14,524 nt of DNA, taken from the NCBI GenBank assembly GCA_023853785.1, contig JAJIRX010000546.1:1-14524 (forward strand). The letters are read 5' to 3'. Each line of letters starts with the position of its first letter. Positions within the stretch are counted from its first letter, which is position 1. A program made the position numbers and the translations under genes. Positions 1-8,550 of this stretch are shown here, in pieces. The stretch comes from Psilocybe azurescens (lineage: Eukaryota; Basidiomycota; Agaricomycetes; Agaricales; Agrocybaceae). The notes below the pieces were generated by a model, which worked only from the letters and a program-made list of their open reading frames with translations, made no database searches and was not told the origin of the DNA.

Positions 1-78
1 TACAGCTTGTTGGGGTTGCACTCTTCCATCCCACTATGGAGCCACACAGCATCTTCATAGTCAGATTATATACACTCA

Positions 79-1040
79 GTCAATAACAGTGAACAAATAC
101 ACAAATATTTATACACAGCACTCTATATTCTGTGTCCATTAAATTTCTTTTGCTTCAACAATCTCAAACAAAATTTTTAAACCATATTAAACCCATTCCA
201 ACTAATCCACAGTACCTTTGCCACCATGTCTGTTTTAATATTCACACCCATATCCACTCCCAATCAATCATTATTCTACTTTATATTTTATACAATACTG
301 CACTACTCATTTACTATCTATCACTCACCTCATAGGCACAGCACTATAGATGCCATGCTATTTTAAATTTCATAGCTTACTCTTTCTCTTCACAACCAAA
401 ATATCTGTCTCTACACCCCACTACTTTAATTCTACAAAATTTAATCACATCAATCTACACCCTATAGTACATTACAATCTAAAATCAATTTTCATAACAT
501 ATCACAGAGCATTCACCCCACTCACCACTTCTGCTTCATCCTCAGGCCTACATCTTATCACTGCTCCATCTCTCTATCTCACTATAGACATTTGTAGCAC
601 CTCCATACTCACATTTTTTTACTGACTGTCAATAACAGTGAACATTTCTGTCTCTATCTAACAATCTCACAAATCTCAACCAAAATTTAAAACCATATTA
701 CACCCACTCCAACTAATCCACCACAACTTCACCCCTGTACTCAGTCAATCTACATCCTGCCCATCACCACTCCCAATTATTTGCCAATTATTGCCTCTAT
801 TACTTATAATACTTGACTGCCCATTCATTTACCCACCAACATCTTGATATGCACAGCACCTGCGTGCTGTGCCATTTAAATTTATAACTTACACTTTTTT
901 CTTCAAAATCCAAATAGCTGTTCTCAGCCCCCCACCACTTTGGTCCTGTAAATGAATTAATCACATCAATCTATATCCTATAGTACATTAAAATTCAAAT
1001 GTCAATTCCCACTCCTAATAGTTAACACTCTCTTTAATTT
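79..1040 (+). repeat. Internal ~515-bp direct duplication inside copy 0
   Basis: Blocks at 163, 335, 390 and 441 recur at about 670, 848, 905 and 957, a constant offset of 507-516 bp. Examples are the AAACCATATTA/CCAACTAATCCAC block and the TTAATCACATCAATCTA/CCTATAGTACATTA block. The two halves are about 79-600 and 628-1040 and beyond. A further, weaker repetition appears at 1141 against 1592 (CAGTGCTATCTTTCT). This accounts for much of the extra length of copy 0. Confidence 0.75.
851..872. repeat. Perfect 9-bp inverted repeat (hairpin) of the repeat family
   Basis: GCACAGCAC, a 4-base loop CTGC, then GTGCTGTGC gives a perfect 9-bp stem. Decayed relatives of the same hairpin recur near 346, 1493, 2733, 2993, 4325 and 6178, each followed by an ATTTAAATT-like stretch and a pyrimidine-rich block. 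It is therefore a structural landmark of the repeat sub-units. Its function is unknown. Confidence 0.7.
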
Positions 1041-2162
1041 TACCCACTACATGGGCAAAGCATACTCCAGCTTTATTCTCAAACATTAATTTTACTACCT
1101 ATACAGCACTGTATATCACCTATTTTCAATTACAAAGGCATGTCTCAGTGCTATCTTTCTATCCAAATCTTTATTTAAATAGCACCCACACATCCACAAA
1201 TCCTGCTGCTATGTGTCAGTCATAAAGCTAAACAGCACAGTGCATCTGGGATTTGCTAAGTTGGTGCTCTACACCTCCATACCAAATATAATGTCAATAT
1301 TTCATCACTTCACCCTTCCTATGTCTAATGAAAAACATTTGGGTATGTCTCTACAAAAGCATGCCACCTTTAGCACTATGTCCATGCTATGTACATTTCC
1401 ACAATATATCCCCAGCCCACTCTTGAACAATTATTGTGTAGATTACTTGTAATAACATTCTTTTTGCATAGAGAACTGGAATATTCTACTATGCACAGCA
1501 CCTGCAGCACTGTATCATTTTAAAATTTACAGATTGCACTCTTCACAATTAAAATTTAAAATAGCTGTCCCTGACCTTTCCCATTGTAAAATTGTGTCCC
1601 AGTGCTATCTTTCTGTCTACACCTTTATTTAAACAGTTCCAACTATAATTCATTTCATACTAACCTTTCCACTGTCCACAATGCCCCCTGTTTTGATATT
1701 TATTTAGTTGTATTTATTTCAGCCTTTTAACTCTTTTATCCAATACATAGTCTCCATTACAAAGGTGTCAACCAACCACAATATCTGCAGACAGAAATGT
1801 CCCATTCAAATAGTCTTTGACACAGATTTATTGATCCACTTGCTCATAGTGCACTGTGCACTGTGCATGCAAGTGTGCATATTTGTTTGTTTCAGAGCCA
1901 CCCAAAGCAGCTTCAATACAGCTGGGTATGGCTAATAGACACATTGAGGTTCATTATTTAAGCACAGAATGTTTTCCAGGCTTTGTGGCACCCATTTTGT
2001 TGTTTGCCATTAGCCTCTGGTTGTTTTTGTTTCAGGTCCCGTAGTGCCGGCCCCAAAACACAATAGTCTGCTTAATAATAATTAGTCATGATTAGGTAAC
2101 GGATTTCTCCTTTTCGGGTAACCTTAGTCACTTCCGTGCTCTCTTATATTATAGATAGGCAG

Positions 2163-3760
2163 GCTTTATGACCCGCCGCTCGGTCGGGGGATTCGCTTTG
2201 CTCACCCCCTGTGCTTCACGGCAGGGTCAACAGCTCGCTGGGGCTGCCCCCAGACCCCCGCTTGTCGGCGCCCTGCGCTCCTCATTGATAAATAAATAAT
2301 ATTCTCCACCTATATAACAGATTGGGGGATAGGCTGTGCCATCCCTGTTTATCAGTGCTTCACACCTCCTCTTATTGAAAAAAATAAATAATATTAGTAC
2401 TCATATAACACCTCAGAGGATGAGCACAGCTCATCACCCTGCCCTCACAGTCAGCCCAACAGCTTGCTGGGCTTGCACTCTGCACTCCACTATAAAGCCA
2501 CACAGCACCTCTATAGTCAAATTATATATACTCAAAGTCAAATAACAGTCAACATTTCTGTTTCTTATATAAACAGTGAACAAATACACAAATATTTATC
2601 CACAGTACTTTTGCCACCTCCTGTTTTAATATCCACATCACTGTCCATATCCATTCTCAACCAATTACCATTCTACTTTATATCTTATACAATACTCCAC
2701 TCCTCATTGACTATCCACTAATCACTTCATTATGCAGCACCTACGGCGCTGTGCCATTTAAATTGCATAGCTTACACTATCTATATCACCAACACTATTC
2801 AAACAACTTAGTTCCAACATTCAACTCATTTTTTATCACTTGCAACTCGTATCTATTAATCCACTTCTACCTCCACCACTCCACCCTCCACCCACTCTAA
2901 AGCACTCATCAATCTTTGTCTCTGCCACATTATATCTTGTACAATATTTATACATTACTGGGCTATTTGTCAACTATCCTGTCTTGATATCTACAGCACC
3001 TGTGGCTATGTTATTTCAAATTTTGTATCTTATTCTCTTTCTTTTTACAATCAAAATAGCTGTCTCAGACCCCATTACATTATTTCCACAAATTAATCAT
3101 ATCAATCTACAGCCTATAGTTCATTACAATTTAAATTCAATTGTCACATCCAGTATATTTATATTTACATGTGTAAAGCACACTGGAGCTTCATCCTCAA
3201 AAAAATCAATTATCACCTGTACTGCACTGGAGACTGCTTATTTGCAATTGCAAAATCATATCCCACTGCTATCTCTCTATGCACACATCTTTATTTAAAC
3301 ATTTTCACTCAGAGAAAACATGGCCACCAACCCATAGTTTATTCCATATTAACATGTTCACTGTCCACAAAAACCCTTGCTTACAAATTTATTCAGTGGT
3401 ACTTTTCTGGTTTATATGGTTGTTATACAGATGGCAAAAAAATACAATATCTGTGGACAGAAATGCCATTAAATAGTCTTTAATGTGGATTTATTATTCC
3501 ACTTGCCCCTGGTGCCCTATATTGCATATTTTTTTGTTTTTAAACCCACCCAGAAAAGCAAATAAACAGGTTCAATGTAGGCACAAAATGCTTGTTAGCA
3601 CCCATTTTGTTGTTTGCTATCAGCCACTGGTTGTTTGTTTCAAAAGGCCCCGCTTCACAGGCCTAAAACACAATGGTCTGCTTTGTCATGATTAAGTAGC
3701 TTGACACTTGGTGATTCTCCTTTTTAGGCCGTGAGAAACAGCTGTGTTTATATTATACAA
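2163..3760 (+). repeat. AT-rich tandem repeat unit, copy A (complete)
   Basis: The unit begins GCTTTATGACCCGCC at 2163 and ends before the same words at 3761, a period of about 1598 bp. The order is a GC-rich island (2170-2281), an AT-rich body with TTGATAAATAAATAATATT, a hairpin-bearing block near 2733, a second diverged copy of that block near 2993, then the closing segment from about 3570. The body is nearly CpG-free: I count three CpGs between 2282 and 3640. It resembles no coding sequence. Open frames such as 2840-3298 are broken by indels at the same place in copy B (6025 onward). It could be a satellite or a non-autonomous element amplified in tandem, and the sequence alone does not decide. 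Confidence 0.85.
2170..2281. other. GC-rich, CpG-rich island with hairpins, head of copy A
   Basis: About 111 bp contain 11 CpGs, in sharp contrast with the flanks. TGACCCGCCG (2169-2178) pairs with CGGCAGGGTCA (2219-2229) with one bulged base. Inside that, GGGGG pairs with CCCCC around a CTTTGCTCA loop. CTGGGG/CCCCAG (2238-2253) forms a second hairpin. The same layout is kept at 3768-3887. It might be a promoter, an origin-like structure or a separate small insertion; none of these is shown. Confidence 0.7.
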
Positions 3761-3767
3761 GCTTTAT

Positions 3768-3887
3768 GACCCGCCGCTCACAGCGTCGGGAGGTTCGCTT
3801 TGCTCACCCCCTGTGCTTCACGGCAGGGTCAACAGCTTCGCTGGGGGCTGCGCCCCAGACCCCCGCTGTCGGCGCCCTCGCCTCCCT
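3768..3887. other. GC-rich, CpG-rich island with hairpins, head of copy B
   Basis: This is the counterpart of the island at 2170-2281. TGACCCGCCG (3767-3776) can pair with CGGCAGGGTCA (3821-3831). CTGGGG and CCCCAG (3841-3858) form a 6-bp stem around GCTGCG. Small length differences from copy A fall mostly in G or C runs. Confidence 0.7.
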
Positions 3888-4377
3888 CATTGATAAATAA
3901 ATAATATTCTCCACTTATATAACAGATTGGAGGGATGGGCACAGTTTGTCAGTGCTTCACACTTTCTCTTATTGAAAAAATAAATAATATTGGTACTTAT
4001 ATAACACCTCAGAGGGGGATGAGCACAGCTCATCACACTACAGTCAGCCCAACAGCTTGCTGGCCTTGCACTCCTGCACTCCACTGAAGCCACACAGCAC
4101 CTCTATAGTCAAATTATATATACTCAAAGTCAAATAACAGTCAACATTTCTGTTCTTATATAAACAGTGAACAAATACACAAATATTTATCCACAGTACT
4201 TTTGCCACACTCCTGTTTTAATATCTACATCACTGTCCATATCCATTCTCAACCAATTACCATTCTACTTTATATCTTATACAATACTCCACTACTCATT
4301 GACTATCCAATAATCACTTCATATGCACAGCACCTACGGCACTGTGCCATTTTAAATTGCATAGCTTACACTATCTA

Positions 4378-4585
4378 CAGTAGCTCAAAAAACTGTCCCA
4401 ATGTTTGGCACTTTCTCACTAATTGTTTAATAACTTGTGAAATAAATTATGTAAAAGTCTGCAAATATTATATGTTATAGTTTAACATGTGACTAACATA
4501 TTTCTCACCAAGGTCACATGATTTTAACAAAAACTGATTAAGTAATTGAATTTACAAAATAATAAAACATTGGGACAGTTTTTGA
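4378..4585 (+). repeat. Left terminal inverted repeat of the Tc1 element
   Basis: It matches the reverse complement of 5764-5971 over 208 bp. It is itself bounded by inverted copies of one ~21-bp motif: TCAAAAAACTGTCCCAATG at 4385 onward and the complementary CATTGGGACAGTTTTTGA ending at 4585. These are probable transposase binding sites. Confidence 0.9.
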
Positions 4586-4735
4586 CCCTATAAAATAATA
4601 GCTTTACATGCTTGTAGAAAGCCAAATTGCTTTGTATAAATTGTGAGAAAATTAAACAAGATCATGTGACACTATTTGTACACATTTGCAATGTTGAATT
4701 CAAGTTCAACCATCTTTCTCTTTAACCACCACATC

Positions 4736-5755
4736 ATGAAGCCTGCAACACCTTCTCAGTACAATTCTGTCCTCAATCTTCTTGAAGAGGGCTATTCTCT
4801 TCGTCAAATAGAGTCTAAAACTGGTTTGGGAAAGTCTACTGTTGGAAGAATCAAGAGGGAAGTGGATGCCAACAAAGAAAACCCTCAAAACAACAAAGGT
4901 GGACGTCCCTCCAAGCTTACTCCCAAGGATAAACAGGTCCTTTTCGTCAAATCAAAACAGGAAAGCTGGACAATGCTGTCCAGGCAACACACTTCATCAA
5001 TGATGCTATTCCCTCTCCTGTTTGTGCCCAAACAGTCAGAAATGCCCTCAAAGAAAACAACTTCTGCTCTGTTGTTAAATCAAAGCGGCCCCTCCTCAAG
5101 GCTATCCACCGTCAAAAACACCTAAAATTTGCCCAGAATCATGTTGGCTGGACTGTGGAGGATTGGAAAAGAGTACTCTGGTCAGATGAAACAAAAATCA
5201 ACAGGATTGGCTCAGATGGAAGGGTCTATACATGGAAACCCAAGGGTGAAGCAATCTCAGATAGAACAACATCACCAACTGTCAAGCATGGAGGGCAACA
5301 ATCTCATGGTATGGGGTTGTATGGGGTGGAATGGTGTTGGAACACTCACTGAGGTTGAGGGAAGATGAATGCAGACCAATACTGTGAAATTTTGGAGCAT
5401 GGGGTGGATGAAAGCTTTGACAACTTGGAGATGGCAGAGGGAAAAGGATTTTCAGCAGGATAATGACCCCAAACACACCTCCAAAAAGCTCAAGAATGGT
5501 TTTGGCCAATGATGTTGAAGTTATGGAGTGGCCACCCCAATCCCTGATCTCAACCCCATTGAACACCTTTGGGTTTACCTCAAAAGGCAAATGAACACCT
5601 ATGAGACACCACCCAAAGGAGCATTTGAATTGTGGGAGAGATTGGCAAAGGAATGGACTGAAATACCTTCAGAAACATGCCAAAGGCTTATAGAAAGCAT
5701 GCCAAGAAGAATGGAGGCTGTTATCAAGGCAAAGGGAGGCCATACTAAGTACTAG
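4736..5755 (+). pseudogene. Tc1-like DD34E transposase, frameshifted
   Basis: The intact protein would cut and rejoin DNA at TA sites. From the ATG at 4736 a paired-type helix-turn-helix is visible (LEEGYSLRQIESKTGLGKST), followed by an AT-hook-like GRPSKLT. The catalytic domain shows WSDETK with the first Asp at 5185-5187, QQDNDPKHTS with the second Asp at 5459-5461, and DLNPIEHLW with the Glu at 5561-5563. The corrected Asp-to-Glu spacing is 34 residues. The C-terminus ends at TAG 5753-5755. At least seven reading-frame changes are needed, near 4940, 5286, 5363, 5448, 5487, 5503 and 5542, several in homopolymer runs. No in-frame stop from point mutation was needed to explain the break. An in-frame upstream ATG at 4691 is possible, but 4736 fits the family's usual start better. 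All three catalytic residues survive. Confidence 0.93.
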
Positions 5756-5763
5756 ATAGAGAG

Positions 5764-5971
5764 TCAAAAAACTGTCCCAATGTTTTATTATTTTGTAAAT
5801 TCCATTACTTAATCAGTTTTGTTAAAATCATGTGACCTTGGTGAGAAATATGTTAGTCACATGTTAAACTATAACATATAATATTTTCAGACTTTTATAT
5901 AATTTATTTCCCAAGTTATTAAACGAATTAGTGAGAAAGTGCCAAACATTGGGACAGTTTTTGAGCTACTG
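5764..5971 (-). repeat. Right terminal inverted repeat of the Tc1 element
   Basis: It is the mirror of 4378-4585, with the inner motif at 5764-5785 and the outer motif at 5944-5964. Differences from the left repeat are mostly single-base length changes in A or T runs. Confidence 0.9.
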
Positions 5972-6950
5972 TATATCACCACTATTCAAACAACAGTTCC
6001 AACATTCAACTCATTTTTTATCACTTGCAACTTGTATCTATTAATCCACTCCTACCTCCACCACTCCACCACTCCACCACTCTAAAGCACTTATCAATCT
6101 TTGTCTCTGCCACACTATATCTTGTACAATATTTATACATTACTGGGCTATTTGTCAACTATCCTGTCTTGATATCTACAGCACCTGTGCCACTGTGTTA
6201 TTTCAAATTTTGTATCTTATTCTCTTTCTTTTACAATCAAAATAGCTCTCTCCAGACCCCATTACATTATTTCCACAAATTAATCATATCAATCTACAGC
6301 CTATAGTTCATTACAATTTAAAATTCAACTGTCACATCCAGTATATTTATATTTACATGTGTAAAGCACACTGGAGCTTCATCCTCAAAAATCAATTATC
6401 ACCTGTACTGCACTGGAGACTGCTTATTTGCAATTGCAAAATCATATCCACTGCTATCTCTCTATGCACATCTTTATTTAAACATTTTCATTCAGAGAAA
6501 ACATAGCCACCAACCCATAGTTCATTCCATATTAACATGTTCACTGTCCACAAAAACCCTTGCTTACAAATTTATTCAGTGGTACTTTTCTGGTTTATAT
6601 GGTTGTTATACAGATGGCAAAAAAATACAATATCTGTGGACAGAAATGCCATTAAATAGTCTTTAATGTGGATTTATTGACCCACTTGCCCCTGGTGCCC
6701 TGCGTGCATATTTTTTGTTTTTAAACCCACCCAGAATAGCGAATAAACAGGTTCAATGTAGGCACAGAATGTTTGTTAGCACCCATTTTGTTGTTTGCTA
6801 TCAGCCACCGGTTGTTTGTTTCCAAAAGGCCCAGCTTCACAGGCCCTAAAACACAATGGTCTGCTTTGTCATGATTAAGTAACTTGACTTACTTAATTTG
6901 ATTCTCCTTTTGGGGCCGTGAGAAACAGCTGTGTTTTATATTATAGATAT

Positions 6951-7540
6951 ACCTTAGCTCTCTTCAAATTATGGCCTCAAATCAAAACATTATATAAGAT
7001 ATCACCTGATCCCATCCATCTGGGGTGGTGACATAAGAAAATGCTCAAATATATGTTTTTGTTACTATATATAGTAATGCAGATTCTATCACATTAAATT
7101 CTCTAAGTTATGATAGCCAAATAAATAAATGAAATATATAGAAGTAATGAGATACCTTCACCTGTAGTTAATTATTTGTAATATCCCCATGGGGATAAGA
7201 TAATCCTAAAAGATAATCCTAGAAGATTATGAAATCCTCAGCATTACAATTCAAGAAGTTATGATATTACAATGTTAATGAAATACTCAGGAATTATGAA
7301 ATATAATAAAAGAATTTTCTGTCCACTTATAATAGTCCCAAAGTAATGAGTTCCATAGATAATGAAATTCCTGATGATAGCCAGGCCAGGTTTGAAAGAA
7401 ATGAAATGGCCAGAATAATGATAGCCAGACTTGGATTGAAAGAAATGAAATGTCTATTGGTAATGATAGTCAGGCTAGGCTTGTTATGAAAGAATGAAAT
7501 GCATCTCATTACCCTTAGGCCCTATTCAAATCACATCTGT
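6951..7540. other. AT-rich spacer, no gene seen
   Basis: This lies right of the repeat array. It holds a 16-bp perfect palindrome, TATCCCCATGGGGATA (7182-7197), a short duplication GATAATCCTA (about 7199-7222), and a 45-bp tandem repeat. TGTAATATCCCC at 7177 resembles the start of fungal Ty3-type long terminal repeats, but I find no matching end, target duplication or internal retroelement gene. No coding potential is supported on either strand. Confidence 0.5.
7371..7505 (+). repeat. Three-copy ~45-bp tandem repeat
   Basis: Three imperfect copies begin at about 7373, 7417 and 7462 with the consensus AATGATAGCCAGGC followed by TTTGAAAGAAATGAAATG. The third copy has slipped by a few bases. 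No function is suggested. Confidence 0.7.
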
Positions 7541-8550
7541 GGATAGGTCCCATAATATGAAAATGTTTGTCACTACCACTCTTATTTATCATACCCCTGG
7601 ATTCTTAAGGATTGATGGTGTTGATGTTCGGTATAGAGGTTGATTGGAGACTGTGAGTAGCGAAGACAGAAGCAATGATAGACAATTTCATTTTCAATTG
7701 AGGCAATAGATTAATTACTCACAGAATATGAGAAGCTGACAGACATATTACCACAAAATTTATTTGAATTTGTATACTACTCAAAAATGGGGACATTGCT
7801 TGTTTTCATAAGTCCATGAGCACTTCCAGGCATGCATGCAAAGTTGGGATGGTTTGAGTAATTTGTGTTTACCAGTTATGGTAAGATCATTTTGATGGCT
7901 TGACACTTTCCACTAAAAGGTTGTAACGCAGAAGCTTGGAAGAAGCTTATCTTCTCCTGAAGCATCAGCATCAGTATGTCAGAATATATTATAGGTATAC
8001 CAAAGAATCAATACCAGATATCATAGGATAGATACCAGTTTGAGTGTTCAGTACACAGTTCAACCTGAGCACTGTGAACATCCAAGGATTTACAAGTATC
8101 ATTGTCTGATAATAGGCATACATAGGGTTCCTAGATAGACTTTGAACTAAATCCAATGTTGAATCTGATTTGTAGCCCACTCATGATTGAAGCCACATAG
8201 ATTCAAACAAATTTGAGTGAGAGGACAGTAACCAGGTTCTACATAATGTTCATGGGACATTTGCATGATGCGGAAAAGGGAGGAATGATCGGGATGACCA
8301 GGCAGAAAGGCCTGGGAAGGCTGACAATGGTATTTATTAAGGGGTATAGAGTGCAATGTGGACAAAAATTAACATTATAGAATAAAGCATAGTAGTTATG
8401 AGCACAGTGGTTAATGAGCAAGAAATTTTACAATATAAGATGTATGGGAGGAATAATAGCAGGCTGGTAGATATAACATGTGCCCAATAATCAAAGGTGG
8501 ACATAAAAGCGAGTGGCTTAGTTCGTAATATGAGTACTGATATACACATT
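7541..8550. other. AT-rich intergenic stretch, nothing recognised
   Basis: Only short overlapping frames occur here, mainly on the minus strand. None shows a recognisable motif or continues the pseudogene that ends at 8551. This would be the downstream flank of the Spt5-like gene, and its transcription end would lie here if it was ever transcribed. Confidence 0.5.

Larger units (their letters stand above)
1..2162 (+). repeat. AT-rich tandem repeat unit, copy 0 (left part outside window)
   Basis: The first bases of the window match the phase of the second copy at about 2456, roughly 290 bp into a unit, so the GC-rich head of this copy lies to the left of the window. The right end (about 1965-2160) aligns with 3570-3760 and 6745-6950 through shared blocks such as CACCCATTTTGTTGTTTGC and the closing TATATTATA. 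It holds about 850 bp more than the equivalent part of copy A, explained at least partly by an internal duplication. Short open frames here are low in complexity, start mostly at non-ATG codons and are not kept between copies, so I see no gene. The + strand is very poor in G: 241-300 has about 17 C to 1 G. Confidence 0.8.
4378..5971 (+). mobile_element. Tc1/mariner-superfamily DNA transposon (DD34E), 1594 bp
   Basis: The element is bounded by CAGTAGCTCAAAAA and its reverse complement, with 208-bp terminal inverted repeats at each end and a duplicated TA outside (4376-4377 and 5972-5973), as expected for cut-and-paste insertion by this superfamily. It encodes one transposase on the + strand, now broken by frameshifts. 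Length, TA target and the DD34E triad place it in the Tc1 group. It interrupts copy B of the tandem repeat; copy A keeps the empty site at 2771-2800 (CTATC-TA-TATCACC). The two inverted repeats differ by only about four substitutions and four one-base indels, which suggests a fairly recent insertion. Confidence 0.95.
3761..6950 (+). repeat. AT-rich tandem repeat unit, copy B (split by Tc1 insertion)
   Basis: It starts with the same GC-rich head as copy A and, after removal of the 1594-bp transposon and its duplicated TA, is about 1594 bp long, matching copy A. Left part 3761-4377; right part 5972-6950. Near its right end it keeps a perfect 9-bp inverted repeat, ATTAAGTAA/TTACTTAAT (6874-6882 and 6889-6897), which is decayed in copies 0 and A. 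After TATATTATAGATA (about 6938-6950) homology stops and no further GC island follows, so the array ends here. Confidence 0.85.

Noticed and set aside
1..2160. CRISPR-like array, suggested by the recurring hairpin words
   Set aside because: Spacing is irregular at hundreds of bases, the words are degenerate, and the organism appears eukaryotic.
2163..2281. tRNA gene or tRNA-derived SINE head, suggested by GATTCGCTTTGC/GGTTCGCTTTGC
   Set aside because: There is no A box at a suitable distance and no cloverleaf. The word is only loosely like a B box.
132..3695. Plus-strand open frames of 60-152 codons in the repeat array, such as 2840-3298
   Set aside because: They are low in complexity, many start at TTG or GTG, and the corresponding frame in copy B (6025-6306) is shifted by indels, so reading frame is not conserved between copies.
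5282..5590. Minus-strand frame across the transposase
   Set aside because: It is a shadow of the Tc1 transposase. The + strand carries the DDE motifs.
2163..6950. Two LTRs of one retrotransposon formed by the repeat copies
   Set aside because: The copies are directly adjacent, with no internal coding region, and three copies occur in tandem; the only element between repeat parts is the Tc1 insertion.
7177..7729. Complete LTR with TTAATTA target duplication
   Set aside because: TTAATTA occurs on both sides, but it does not abut TG and CA ends, and no primer-binding site or retroelement gene follows.
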